From Ceratodon purpureus (lineage: Eukaryota > Streptophyta > Bryopsida > Pseudoditrichales > Ditrichaceae), in NCBI GenBank assembly GCA_014871385.1, contig CM026424.1:11565115-11629114 (forward strand): a DNA stretch of 64,000 nt, given 5' to 3'. Below, in pieces: positions 24,213-37,180 of this stretch. A program made the position numbers and the translations under genes. Positions within the stretch are counted from its first letter, which is position 1. Each line of letters opens with the position of its first letter. Under the pieces are notes generated by a model. That model had not been told where the DNA came from and made no database searches. It saw nothing but the letters and a program-made list of their open reading frames with translations.

Positions 24213-27051
24213 CTACACAAATAAAACAATCAATGACAGTCCTATCACTGCCATGGAAACTCGACACGTGATGCTCATTTGAAGGCGAGGACTGCTGTTC
24301 GGTAGTGTTGGATAGTCCTGTAGTTCAGGAAGCACGCAGTCGTCTCCATTGAAGTAGACACGATGTGGAAAGGCCCACCCATTGCTAAACTTGAAATCCT
24401 TTCCCTTTGCAAACAGGAGTTCGGACTGAACATTTCCAGATGGTCCAGCCTGCATGAGCATATCATTGAAGTACTTTATACCCCAAAAGACAGCCGTGTC
24501 ATCTGCAAGCATTGAAACAGAATCATTTATGAGTTCCACGTCCATTAGCATTTTCTGACATCATGAATTAAATTGAAAAATAAAAAACCTTCTGTGCACC
24601 AACTCATCAAGTGCCCGAATCTGATAGGTACAAATCAGATCGTTGGAATGGCACTTACTGCTGTATATTCCATACGGATTCAGTCCTTTGTAATTGAAAC
24701 TGAAAGCCTCGGTGAAGTTGTCAAAATTTGGATGCTGAAGAGTCAAGGTCCATTGTGTGAAGTTCCGAGAAAAATCACGATTGGTGATTGTAACTTTTAC
24801 TCGCCAATATTCTTTGTAATTGGTCTTGATGTGCCAATGAATTTTGACTGGGCACATATCCCTGGTGCAATACAAAATGTCCGGCTGACTGGATTTTTCA
24901 ATGCTGTCCCCGGTGCTTATTGCTGGAAGATCGTCATATTGAGTGTTCCTGCACGTCAGAGCCATTTTCTTCAGTAAAATTGATTTTTAGATGTCACTAA
25001 CATCTGTTCCAAGGAGAGATTGCATTATTAATTGGAAATTTAATTGGAAAACAGTAAGCACTTAACGTCGACAAGCAGAAACTCTTTGATAACAATTCTC
25101 CAATGTACCAGGAACACTACATCAAGGCTTGATTCTAGTGAAAATGCTCGCCGGACCAGTGGCTAAAATGTGAAACATATTGTCACCCATCAATATCTTC
25201 ATCTACAACAAGCGAGGTTTCAACATCCATGCTTTGTGCAGAAATAATGAAAACTTACGGATCGATGCAGGTATCGGTGGACTCGGTTGCCCCGCTCATA
25301 GCGGTCACTGTGGAGTTAGATGCGCAAGCACATGCGCACTCAGCACAAGGAGTAATTCGAGGATTGTAAAATGTTGAAAAAGAAACACAGCAGGTTGGTG
25401 CTCTCTGAGCTAGATTTTGCAAGTATGTGCACGTAATATTCCATGTCACTGCAACAACCAACTCCACAGATTCAGATATTATGGAAATTAAATTAGATCG
25501 GCGAGACGGCTCCTGATAGTATTACTGTGTCTCAAAAGTGATAATTATTAGAAAGAGAAATTACCCTGCCTTTGCTCATCCTTCTTGTGTACAATGAGAT
25601 TTCCTTCAGAATAATTTAATTCTATGTCTCTACATTTTGAGGTGAACCAGGCAAGGGCATCGAAGTCGTAGTACATCATAGTTGTTGATTCCCTTCCGGC
25701 CTCATCCTTCAAGCTCAAGCTTTTATACGTACATTGCGGCAAAGAGATATCGATTATGTGGACACTTCTTTACTAATGTTCATACCAAGCACTGTATTTA
25801 ACAACGTTCAAGGGAAACCGATATCTCGAACTGGAAGCACAACATCAAGCAGCGCAGTCATGTTTCAAAAAGTTGTAATATTACAGTATCAAACTAATTA
25901 TGCCATCAATGCAAAACGGTTAATGCCACTGAGTGTGTACTTACTGAAAGCTTGAGTAACCCTTCTATTGTCCGTCGAAGGGAACTGGCTGGCAGGAACT
26001 TTTGTTGGAGGCCCACAAGAATATCCAGGTCCAGGGGTCATCAAAGTGAAATTCACCGGCAACGCAACAGTAGTATTTGACGTCCCAGCATTCCCGACTG
26101 TAATTTGAAAGGCAGATAAAGCAGTCTGTGGATCCTGAGAATAAGATGAAATCACTCCACCTCTACAACAATTTGACACTTGTTGATTATAGGGCACGCC
26201 TGGTAGGAGATCCACTACTGTAGGATTAGGGGCACAGCAATGGGGAATAGGATCGCTGTGATAAGCAGAACAATCGCCTTGAGTAGTTGCTTGTGCTCCA
26301 ACCATATTCCATATCACCTCCTTCTTTGTCCACTCCCAACCCAGTAACCAACCAGGGGTGGATATATGCCTATACTGCTGCCAGTTGAAAATGGTTACGG
26401 TTGCCTGTGACCACATCAGGAGTAACTTGTTAATTCTAGACTATTTAATACATTCTATCGAATCCAAAAGTCCAGAACATACTTTGACAACTACAATATT
26501 ATTCAAGAGACATTGGAAAGAGCATGTATGATTCTCAACGTTCAATGGTTGTAGCTTCTATGATTCTCCTAGACACTTGAACGACTTAGAAATTGGTAGC
26601 ACAAAGCAAAAGTACTAGATGAAGAACATGAATTTGTGATTGTGCAACTACAAATGTTGAAATAAAAATTGTTCATGTAAACTGTGCTTTTCATTCGTCA
26701 CGGAAGGTTGAGGGGTTTATCTAAAGATTAAACTTACAACATAGCCTTCTGGCGTCCATGAGTTGATATCCCATTTGATTGTGATGTTGCCATTTGGATC
26801 CAAAGGATCGTAACAGTCTGTTCACATAAAGAAATCTAGTCATCTGTCCAGAAACCTTAAGGGAAGCATTAAATAGATTGACATGGAATAGGAATTCCAA
26901 CTTAATTCAAGATGCCGTTTCAAAGCATCTTGATATCTATGCATAAAATTATGTGAATTACAAGCTGGTGAAGTCATGTCTTACCTACTATCAAGAAGAA
27001 GCTCATCCACAAGGTTGCTGTTACTGCTAGGCACTTGAATGCCCCTTTCAT
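24213..27051 (-). CDS. COBRA-family GPI-anchored cell-wall protein
   Basis: Six coding exons in minus order, 27051-26985, 26817-26738, 26404-25945, 25448-25259, 24948-24659 and 24502-24213, join in frame to 458 residues, the usual COBRA length. The N-terminal signal peptide (residues 1 to about 22) is followed by the cellulose-binding-like region (DPNGNITIKWDINSW ... VTIFNWQQYRHI ... PGWLLGWEWTKKEVIW). The diagnostic CCVS is at residues 222-225, followed by a Cys-rich stretch (CAECACACAS). Then come CPVKIHWHIKTNYKEYWRVK and NPYGIYSNDTAVFWGIKYFND. The last 20 residues are hydrophobic after an NSS omega-site candidate (about 431-433), predicting a GPI anchor. COBRA proteins act at the plasma membrane or wall in cellulose microfibril orientation. 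The exon 4-5 junction uses the acceptor ACGTGCAG at 24949, chosen because it alone keeps phase. Apparently intact. Confidence 0.95.
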
Positions 27052-29547
27052 TTTGACAGACCTTGAAGAGTGTCTATCCTCACAAGTTCAATTAATCTTA
27101 AACGGCACCCGAGCTTTTGAGACCGCTGTTGATGGAAAGACTACATAGCAGCATCATCTCAAGATCAGTTCGTCCATGGCTGAAAAAAAAACCTGTCTTA
27201 AGTGAAGTCTCCAAACGCTCTCCAAGAGATTTAACAGGTCTCACGGGCTTAGAGTCTCCTAGCGTCCTCCAGTCATTTCATGCTTCAAGACAGTTTGTCT
27301 TTTGATTTGTAACAACACTGCAAAAGAAGATCCAATCATCAAACATATGATGAAGACCAAGTGTCATGGTTTGCAGAGATATGGTGTTGGAAAAGAAAAA
27401 AAAGAAAGAAAAATGACCAGGAACATCAGCATTGTTTGCAATTTAAACCGCTAAAATACAATGAACTTGAATATTCGAACAATATAGGAGTGCTATAGAG
27501 ATGTGAGCTCTTAAACACAGCTTGAACCCTTCCCCAAACATGCACAGAATCCGAATTTCAGGACGGTCAGCTATACGCGCCTCTGGGAAAATGAAATTTG
27601 GTAATTAGTGAGCATAATTAAATCCTGGAGTGTGCGAAGACATAACAGTTCTAAGAATGGCACAGAGAATGTCATGGCTCCGTGCAGGAAGAAAGAACAC
27701 GAGTGCACTAGTTCTAAAAATAAATCACAATCTAAACAGGTGAAAAGTTTGGACTTCGCTTTGAGATAGGGAGTGGCCAATTTTACGGAATTATGCTCTC
27801 GTTTTCAATAACAAGCCACTGCTCCAGCTTGAGCATCAGCAGTTCCAGAACCCGAACCAACTCCAAGATAAGTGAATTTATTGTTTCTTCTTTGGAGTGA
27901 ATATGAATACTTCTGTAGATACGGAGTGTCCAAATAGAAGACCTCACTGGAAGATATGCTTAGAAACTCGTCTTCATCGGGATATATCCGACCACTTTCA
28001 CAGAAATTGACGAGAGTTCGCCAATTTACTCCTATCAAAGCTTTAGTGTTCGACAATATAATCTGTTGTGAGCATGGTGCACTTGCATGCAAAATACAGT
28101 GCGCAGTCACACAGATCGAAGTGCACCCTCACTCACTCTGAAAAGCCTTAACCAGAATTTAGATGTGGTGCTACTGGATTAACTCCGAAAATGACATCCG
28201 ACATATGTGGAAAATACATGGCTCTTCACAGGTAGGGTCACGGAAAGGAGGAACGTTTACATGGACAGCAAACAGAATATAAAAGACTTATATATTCACT
28301 CAGGAGGTTCTTACTATGTGTTAAGTTGTTACCGCTCACTGTACGGCTTGCTTACATGCATCACAGGAAAACAAAAATAGAAAAATTACGAAATAGAGAA
28401 GACATTGAACTTACAGCCTGAGTCGGAGAGTCGCGTTTATGATTCGCTTTTCCCTCGCCGGTTTCACCGACTTGAGCCGAAATCGTTAACTATCTGCAAT
28501 CCGATCAATGAGCCACTCACGAGAACAGTAAGCCAGGTGAACTACTCTTGCTCTGGATAACCAGCGTCATTTATTTTACTATAAATTCGTGAAACTTTCA
28601 AAGACCATGGGAAGCATCGTATTATCCTGTTACAAAAAGACAGCTCGAGAATTGCAGGAGCAGTGAAGGAAAGCAGTGTGGAAATCGTTTAATGTAGAGC
28701 CAATTTGTCGAATACTCGATGTGTTAGCCCTTCTTTACTACCAGCAGAAAGCAATAAATGCACAACCGGCTCTAAAGTGGTCAATAAACTTAGACACATG
28801 TTAGCATGAATCTACTCACATGTCTGTCTGACCAAAGATAGATTAATTTGGTCGTCCTTCAAATTTCTCTGAAATCGAGAGAAATCCACTTCAAATCCTA
28901 AGCAGAGAATCAACTTGCTGCTAAAACGACAAAAGCTTTCAGCAACGTCTAAATTTCAGGCACAAGCAACCATCGCTATGGCGACCTACAATCCACCGAC
29001 GAACAGAAGAGAAACCTTGAACCACACGCTTGCTTCCCTTACAACCTAATCTATCAGTTATCTCTTGCAAGAAATCCTCCAAGAAGAACTAACCGAGATT
29101 GGAGACCAAGCTGACAACAATAATAAGAAAAATATCCGAGTCACTAACGCGCCAGCGACCTCACTCACACACACGAAAGCCAATGCTGTTATAAACGCAG
29201 AACCCTTCTCAACTTCTGACGATTATTATCCAACATTAATCAGACACTACACATTGATTTATTGGCCAAAAAACCGCTAAAAACTTATCCGCTTATGCTG
29301 AGAAGTAGACGCTTCCGCACTTGGAAAATCGTCGTGCAGGAGACGCTGAAAGCTATCACAAAAACGAGGAACGCCATCCGAACGGAAAACATAACGCGCT
29401 AATCCGACTTGAAAAACACTCCACATCCATTCAATGGCAAAAAAACGCTACAACATCATAGCAATATTATACTCCTACTAAATTGTTCCCGATCAATAAA
29501 ATGCATACTCCAAAAAGAAGAAAAAGGAAGCGTGGAGCTACCGGATT

Positions 29548-29880
29548 GCAGAAGGCAACACGCTGATCCGAAGTGAGAGCTCCGAAGCGCAGCAGCCACA
29601 CGAACGCGAGCGAACTGTCAGTGAAGATCGAGTCGTTTCCGAACTAAAAATTGGACGCTGAGATCGAGCACGAACGCAGCAGGCAATGCGATTCTCCGAA
29701 GCGAGAACTCGGAAACTCCTTGGAAGCGCAGCAGCCTCACGAACACCAATCAATGCACACTTCGATCGTTTCCGGACCAAAAAATGTGCTGCGAGAGACG
29801 CTGAGAAGACTCCAATGGAAGCCACTGGCAGTGCGCTACTCCGAAGTGAGAGCTTGGAATCCGCGAGCGCTCAACCAGTG
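29548..29880. repeat. Degenerate tandem repeat, units of about 130-145 bp
   Basis: GCAG(A/C)AGGCAA-x-CGCT/CGAT-x-TCCGAAG(T/C)GAGA recurs with its CCGAAG core near 29568, 29696 and 29841. GCGCAGCAGCC and CGTTTCCG(A/G)AC are shared between the first two units. It lies upstream of the COBRA gene on the opposite orientation. Confidence 0.5.
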
Positions 29881-29899
29881 GCGCAGCCGCGAGTCCTCT

Positions 29900-29942
29900 T
29901 CTTCGCCTCCTCCTCCTTCGTCTCCTTCGTCGTCGTCGTCTT
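29900..29942. repeat. CCT/CGT trinucleotide microsatellite
   Basis: TCTTCGCCTCCTCCTCC followed by TCGTCGTCGTCGTC forms a pyrimidine-rich triplet tract inside a GC-rich, promoter-like block. Confidence 0.7.
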
Positions 29943-30300
29943 GAGCAGGAGCTGCAGCTGCAGCGCCATGCAAATGAATCCGTCGAAGGGAGCCGAAGCC
30001 ACGCCGGCTGCACAGTCTCCTGATCATACCGGTAAAGCTCAAGCTCTCCGCCGTCATGCACTGCACATGTTCGTCCACCTCAGATTTCACGATGCCACTG
30101 TGACATGTCTGGTAGTTTTGGTGGACTATCATTGCATCTACAGGTAATCTGCATTTGAGTGTTTAAATTCTACAGATGGCATAGATAGTGTTGGTTTAGG
30201 GGTTCGGTGACGGTTTTTTCGTATGAGCCAGCTGTGATTTACGCGTTTCGTCCCATTGCCTTTGACGCAGATATTGTCTACAAGGGCGTACATTTGAGTC

Positions 30301-33300
30301 TCTGAATGTTAGACTATGGCGGTTTTGGATATATTGACGGCTTTTGGTATGCATCCTTCACTGCCATAGCACCAAAGCAAGGTTGCTACCCATCGAATGT
30401 TTTAATTTTTTGGAATCAGTTTAATTTATCACAAAAATAAATTTCTTGACTTTCATTTTTGGCTAAGGATCACTTAGGCCCACTTAGGATCACTTAGGCC
30501 CACTTTACATGCCGTCTTCGGGCAAGAAGGTGGGCCGGATTGCTCATGAATTCAACCCCTATTAGGGCCTCAGTTCCTGTCCATGTTGGGAGTTCGGGCT
30601 AAGGAAACCTTGTCCCAATTGCATTATTAAAGCCCAAATATTTAGACAACAAAACAGCGCTACTTAGGATAAATTGAAATTCCGGTCAAGCCCGGGGATA
30701 CAGCTCTTGGACTCGATTTGAAAGAATCGAACAATTCCATTGATTAAAATTTGAAGAGTTTGGGTCAGCCCTCAATTCCACCCCAAGTATGAACCGGCCC
30801 TTTAAATGATCTCTAGTGTCTTAGAAATAATAAAAATTTACAAACATAAATTTATTATGTATTTTATAATTTTTGGTCCTCATAATTTTATGTTTTTTTT
30901 GTTATCTTTTTTACAATTATTTTCTGGTTCCTGCTATGGTGCTACAGTAATGGTGAAGATGGGTACACAAGCACATTGAGTTTATGTTTATATTTGATAT
31001 CTTTTTAGATTAAAGATCATTGAGCTTTGAGTCAGAAGCATAAAAAATGATAATTACAACGGAATGCTGGTAAGTATGGCATGAATGTAGGTTATGTAAT
31101 ACAAAGTGATTAGAGTATGTGCGGATGTTGTGAGCAGAGTACAATGAAATGCAACAAAATCTTTGACATGATGGAATAGATACCAATGTTTGAAAGGCCC
31201 TACGTAACTCATATCAATCTTGAGAATGTTATTCCAGCAGTTATGTAGTACATATGTTATAGCTTGAATCATGAATTCAAATTTAGCTTACCTAGGTACT
31301 TCAGTACCTTGTGTAGAGCCACCTCAAATTGCCTAGTTAGCAAATGATTCAGGTACTTTGACAGTACCATCACAAAGGTTTGCAAATTATTTTACATGTA
31401 ATATTATAAAGTTAAATAACTGGAAGAAACTTTTTTGGAGGCAGAATTTATCTTGTAGTCAAAAGGCAAGCTTATTGCTTTTTGTATCCCTAACCAAAAG
31501 AACAACAATTTGTGTGTTAGACCAACCTGAACTCCGCATGATAAAGCATGACACTTTTTTGATCAAATTTATTTATTATTATCTTAAATTTTAGCTCTAA
31601 CACGTAACAAATTTTGACCGACAAAAAAAGTAAAGAAATCTAATTGAAAGAGAGGCTAAAATCACAATATATAGTTTACATACATGTTCTTAAATACAAA
31701 AAATTAAACTCTTATTGCGCTATAGTAAAGAAAAACGGCATCAATCACAATCATTTACTAAATTACATCAATCACAATCATTTACCAAATTACACTTAAG
31801 AAAAGAATTTACGTGGAATACAAAAGTGTCCAAGATGTTAAAGAACTACAATGTGCTACACGCTTTGGTAATGGTGTAAAGTGTCATCTTTTTGATAATG
31901 CACTTCTTTTAAAATGAAAGAAAGCAAGTGCAAGAAGTTATGGTCATGGAAAAATAATTGTTTGTCACTTGGTGGTGATATTGCTAAGTCAAAACTCAAA
32001 AAAGCAAAAATGTGACTCTAGCAAAACGGTAATGAAGGATTACAAAAACTGGCATGGTGATAGGATTTTTAATAGCTACACATATAAACTCCAAATATAA
32101 TTTGCATATGATTTTTTTCTAATTTCTCATTTTTCTAATGAATTTTCTTTTCAATCACATCTAATTTTCAAGCTACATATAAAATCTTTTGAAGATGGGT
32201 TACAATTCCAGTCTTTGTTTTTTAAATTAAAAGAATTATTTTCCTTTGAACATTATTTAGACTTTTATAAGATAGAAGTTTAGCTTGCAACTTATGTTTG
32301 TGTTGTTTGACTATTGTATCTTTTTTTTATTTTCTTACTTTCTTTCAATCACATTACTCTAAATATGGTCATATAATAAACATGTTCATCCAAGACAATT
32401 TAATAAAAATGGATCAGCAAAGGCTACAAAGTTGAGACACTTGGAAATGATTGCAAAATTATGTGGAAGATGACTCCTATTGTATCTATTCAAAGATTAA
32501 TCATTTCTAACATCAAATCAAATGAAGAATTGGTTGAATTACGTGTTTAAATTGAAAGTCACCAAAAATTATATTTATATTCTTTGACAACAAAGACATT
32601 GAATTTTTTAGTCCTTGTGATTTGCATAATGTATTTGAGATATTTGAAAAATTCTTATATTATCCTTATAAAACATGTATTCATTTCAAAATTTTACACA
32701 AATATATATATAATAAAGTGAATTATTTTTAATATTGAGATTATTTGTAATGATTTCATATTTAAAAAATTGATTTAAAATTTTATTATTTAGAAATCAA
32801 AAAGTTATTATTTCAAAATATATAAATATTAATTTATTGGTAGGTAGCAAACTTGATATGGTGTTAAAAGCATAAATCTAAAGATAGCTTTTATCTATAC
32901 CATAAAAAAAAGGTGTTTGCTAATCTTACAAAAAAAACCTTTCTTGAAAATTTAAAATATGTTCATTTTAAAACATGTAGCTTGTTAATTATTTGAAAAA
33001 TTATTTATATGTTGTTTGAAATTCTTTAATCATCTTCAAAGAATTTTTTAATATAATCCTCTTATTAATTGGTTTTGTATACTTTCACACAATGTACGTA
33101 ACATATAAATGCACAAATTTTGAAATTGCTTGAAATTTTACATGTTTTAAAAAATATAAAATTTGAACTTAAAATTAAAATTAATAAAAACCATTTTGGC
33201 ACATTATAGAAATTTTATATATTTATGCGTGTATCATCAAAAGATGTACATTTCACTATGTGCTTATGTTTTTTCTTTTAATTATGAAAATTTATGTATC

Positions 33301-34290
33301 AAAGTAGATTATGCAATGGCATATTGACCACCGCAAATCATAGGCGCTTATGTAGCCTATGCAAATTCATTTCTATAAGCCATTATAAACAATAGTGTTA
33401 AAAAAATCATACATCCATTGTATTAAGGTTTATTTCCATTATCAAAATAATTAATGTTTGTAGTAATTTACATTATAAAAATATTATAAAATTTAAAGTT
33501 CTATTTTATTTGACTAAAAATTTGAATTCTATAATCAAGAAAAAAAAAATCATATTAAAATTTACATTTTATGATAAAAAGAAAATATATGTATAAAACT
33601 TTGCACGATGTGCTAAAACATTTTTATATTAAGTATTAGATTTAGGTTCAAAATTTAAAGATTTTAACATAAATTTTTTTTTTAAATATCTCAAATTTAA
33701 AATTTAAAATATTATTTTAAATAAATTAAAAACGAATGCATTCATAACGTGCATTGTTTGAAGATATAAAAAAACCATGTAATAAGACGATTGTATTAAA
33801 AGATGCATTGATTCTTTTTGAACTTTAAACAATTTATAAATAACCTTTTAAGTAATAAAAAAAGGTTGCATGTTTTGGAAAGACACATAAATTAGGTTTC
33901 ACATAGGGGTTTTTTGTAGAATTGATTTTTGATTGAAAAACGGACACTATTTGTTTATAGTTTAGATAATATACAATTTAAGATTTTATGATTTTATTTT
34001 AATGTAAATTATTTGGAATGTGTAATTAGTTTGACAATTAAAAAAATACCTTAATAAGAATGGATATATAAATTATTTTTATTGTATTGTTTTTTAACTA
34101 GTCTCTAGTCGAGGTTTAATTTGTTTACGATCATAAGATTATGAGCTACTTAAGACTATAACACTTTTAAGTTAGGACATTCAATTTCAGAAGCTTTGTT
34201 TTCGTGAATGCAATCAATCGATGCAATCGACCCGTCCATTACTGGTACAATGCAATGGACCCCTCACAAGCTTCTGTTGCAAGTCTCTAA
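30301..34290. other. AT-rich gene-free block
   Basis: About 4 kb of markedly AT-rich sequence without a supported gene. It contains a tandem duplication near 30465-30503 (GGATCACTTAGGCCCACTTA repeated) and a 27-bp tandem duplication at 31739-31792. Otherwise it is long A- and T-rich low-complexity sequence that fits decayed transposons or heterochromatin. Confidence 0.5.
31739..31792. repeat. 27-bp perfect-length tandem duplication
   Basis: CATCAATCACAATCATTTAC followed by (T/C)AAATTA occurs twice head to tail with a single T/C difference. Confidence 0.75.
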
Positions 34291-34617
34291 GTTGTATGTT
34301 CATATCCCACTTGTGACGGCAGAGCGATTATATTGTTGTGCCTTGTTGTGGTTGGGAGCCTCGCGCGGCCCATGAAGAGGTGTTGCGAGGCTCCTAACGA
34401 TGAAGCAATGCGGGAATGTTGCCAGAGGGCACAAGGCAATCCTTGTTGCAAACGACTTCGAAGAAACTGTTATGATTTAGGAGGCAGAGAGTTGGATAGA
34501 TGTTGCAGGGAAGCCCCCCCAGAATATATGTTGTGGAGCTGTTCCTCCCTCCCCTCCAACTCCACCTCTTCCAGCTCGCTCCCAAGGCCTTGTGGGGCCA
34601 TATTTGTGTCTCTATAG
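34291..34617 (+). CDS. Small cysteine-rich ORF, unassigned
   Basis: The frame is open from 34291 to TAG 34615-34617. The first ATG is 34372; upstream of it the frame reads a hydrophobic stretch (LLCLVVVGSLA) that would suit a signal peptide if an upstream exon supplied the start (acceptor-like GACGGCAG near 34320). From 34372 the peptide shows paired cysteines, CC-x10-CC-x7-CC-x5-C ... CC ... C, in a basic context (KRCCEAPNDEAMRECC; GNPCCKRLRRNCYD). Around it the DNA is very AT-rich, and this segment is clearly GC-richer, which supports coding or an insertion. No family was recognised. It could be a secreted Cys-rich peptide exon or chance. Confidence 0.3.
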   Translation, partial: VVCSYPTCDGRAIILLCLVVVGSLARPMKRCCEAPNDEAMRECCQRAQGNPCCKRLRRNCYDLGGRELDRCCREAPPEYMLWSCSSLPSNSTSSSSLPRPCGAIFVSL

Positions 34618-36510
34618 GATCAAATTTGTGCCACTCTCGGTTTGTTGTGCGGTAGCAACTCCGCTGTGTAAAGGGAATTTAATTGTTGCTTTTGGCATTA
34701 AATTATTTTTAGTGTATTATTTTATAATGGCTTATAGAAATGAATTTGCATTGACACCATAAGTGCTAATGATTTGAGGTGGCCAATAAATCACTACAAA
34801 ATTTAGTCAACTATAGTTTATTTTTAAAAATTGATTTTGTTTTAAAGGAAAGAAAGATCATGTAATTAATAGTCTACAATTTAAGGCGTTTTTTTCACAA
34901 TTATGCTCACTTCTTTTTCAAATGTATGAGTAAGTTATTTATTATAGAAATTTGTGAAAGGAAAAAACTTTCCTTTAAAACTTTGAGTTATTTATTATAA
35001 GAATTTGTGGGAGAGGAAGACTTATGTTCAAATCTTGTATAAATAAATAAATAAATATTTATTTTTTAAAATATTTATTTAAATCTTTGAATGTTTTAAA
35101 TATTTATTTAAAACTTTAAATGATTTAAATATCTTATTAGAACATGCTAAGCACAATTAAATGAATCTTTTTCTACAAAACTATGGCATTATGGACCATA
35201 GGTTAAATGATTATGATGCTCTCACTAAAATTCCATATTATAATATAGTTTCAAATTATTTGGCATATGTCTTTTTCCTTTTTTTTATTCATATTTTTAC
35301 AAATACACATAGCAAGCTTTGTTTTGCACATTTACGTAGATATTGCAGAAATCCAAACCATTATCTTACAAGAACAAATACTATAATAATTTTCAATCTT
35401 CGTTTAAGTCATATTTAAATTAATAAAGTTCAATAGCCCACACACATTGAGTACTATGGAGTACATATTTATTATTTGGTCTAAAGCTATTGAATGATCT
35501 TCTCAATCATCCTCTAGTTGCCTTAGACAAATTTAAATTGATGATATGACAAGTGGTAATGTTTTCAAAAGCATGCCTTGATTTTGAACCAAGGCATTTG
35601 TATTTGGTACTTGAATTTGAATTTTCAACTGAACATCTTAAAATTTCCTTTTCCATATCACAAATTTTGGTTGAATAAAAACTAGTGTATATAAACATTT
35701 GTGCTCAAATTGCCTACAAAATATATTTATTTTTCTTATAGAATATTTATTTTTTAAAACACCGGCTTACTAGATTCTTCTTTCAATGTGGGTTTTTTTC
35801 TTTGAATGTCATTGTCGTTTCAATAGTCTTTTTTGTCATAGTTGTTATGTGTTATGTCTTTCAAAGAATAAATGCTTTGAATTATACTTTTAATAGTGTT
35901 TTTTATATTATTCCTTTCTATAAGAACCTTAATGAACTTCACTTTCTCACTTGAAATAACTCTAGCTCAACATGGTAAATATATGGAACATTGATTTTCA
36001 TGTTATACAAAATATAAGGATGCCTTATATGAAATCAAGTTCTCAAATGTTGAAATAACATTAAGATTATAACAATATGTTGGCTTTTGCAAACTTTCTA
36101 ATTTGCAATGCATCACATCTATTGCCCAACTTTTATTTCCTCTAGATATAATTGAGCATAAAGATGTCCCATTTTTATTATTATTTATAAATTTATAATT
36201 ATTTAAGTAGGATTTCAAAAGTGATAATAGCAACAAATATAAATTGAATTTAGATGAAGGTAAATTTTTAAGTCATTGAACTGAAGAAGCATGCAAATTT
36301 TAATAATTAGGTAACAAAGTAGAAATTGAATTTTAGGGAATCAAGGGCAAGCCTAAATTTTAATTCAAAAACAATCAAACCAATTGTACATATTTTGTAC
36401 ATATTTGTACCATTAGAACTTTAAAATATCTTATAATATGCACTAAATGATCAATAGTTTTAATTTTTGTTAGTCACTTCTTGTGCTTCACTACAAGGCT
36501 CTTTATTTTC
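34618..36510. other. AT-rich intergenic DNA
   Basis: The sequence is low-complexity and AT-rich, including (AAAT)n near 35040. No gene or ordered element is recognised. Confidence 0.5.
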
Positions 36511-36668
36511 AAGACCCCCCAAGAGCACCCAAGACCCCCCAAGACCCCAAAGACCCCAAAGACCCCCAAGACCCCAAAGACCCCCAAGACCCCAAAGACC
36601 CCCAAGACCCCAAAGACCACCCAAGACCACCCAAGACCCCCAAGACCGCCGAAGACCACCCAAGACCA
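36511..36668. repeat. C-rich minisatellite, 18-bp higher-order unit
   Basis: AAGACCCC-type monomers alternate as CCCCAAAGACCCCCAAGA over about 158 bp, becoming AAGACCACCC at the right end. The minus strand therefore has many G4-5 runs spaced by TCTT or TCTTT, a strong G-quadruplex candidate. All three frames on both strands stay open here only because of the repeat; I do not call it coding. Confidence 0.85.
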
Positions 36669-37180
36669 TGTCGAAGGTCGGAACAGGCTGCTAATCAAGG
36701 ACAACGAAGGGCCGAAAAAACCCCCTAAATACGTTACATAACGGGTAACCCACCATCATCCCGAGTTATCACCGGGCATCGAGGGAACATTTCGCGGGCA
36801 CCCCTCACCCACTGCCCCACCATCCCCGGGCAGCCCCTCACCCAACACCACAAAATTCCCTCCCCCCTACCCGTCTCGGGCAGAAAAACATTTCAAAGCG
36901 GGCACGAAACCGGTCCCGGAAGGTGGTTAGTCAAGCGGTACAGTACAACACTCTGTTTCTTCCTTCTCTAGTTCTCCGAAGCAAGCCCTCCCTTTGCTTC
37001 GCTCGCCGAGGTTGGGCCCCCAAGTGTTCACTCCGACCGAGCCACTCCCCGATCGTCCCAACAATGCCACAATCCGATCAATCGATCCCGCACTCTCGCC
37101 TCGAATTCTGGAACGCCTCACGGAGATGGAGTTTCGCCATTTCGATTCATGACCTGTGTCGCCCGGTGCCAATTGCGGTA
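36669..37180 (+). promoter_or_regulatory. GC-rich block, probable promoter and first exon of the MAP3K
   Basis: GC content rises sharply after the AT-rich block. GGGCA(C/G)CCCCTCACCCA is duplicated near 36797 and 36828. An ATG at 37064 opens 38 codons that end exactly at a good donor (GCG|GTAAGA, 37177/37178). That exon would splice in phase to the acceptor at 40693, where the frame upstream of ATG 40712 is open (18 nt), so it is either a 5' leader with an uORF or a longer N-terminus of the MAP3K. Confidence 0.4.

Larger units (their letters stand above)
27052..30300. promoter_or_regulatory. COBRA upstream region
   Basis: The sequence upstream of the COBRA start shows no family-recognisable coding exon. 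5' UTR exons are likely but cannot be placed. GC rises between 29.5 and 30.1 kb, where degenerate repeats (29548-29880) and a CCT/CGT trinucleotide tract (29900-29942) lie; this could be the promoter or a CpG-rich boundary. Minus-strand reading through the tract gives poly-Arg and is not taken as coding. A short plus-strand frame with an ATG at 29968 is unsupported. Confidence 0.35.

Noticed and set aside
27805..28110. 101-codon minus-strand frame upstream of COBRA
   Set aside because: It has no ATG start (GTG only) and no recognisable domain; more likely leader or intergenic sequence.
29750..30061. Minus-strand frame with a long poly-Arg run
   Set aside because: It is a readout of the CCT/CGT triplet tract and has no independent coding evidence.
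31358..31594. 78-codon plus-strand frame in AT-rich DNA
   Set aside because: Low-complexity AT-rich composition, no motif, no splice partners.
36460..36741. Frames through the minisatellite on both strands (GLGGLW or PKTPKT repeats)
   Set aside because: All frames are open only because the repeat lacks stops.
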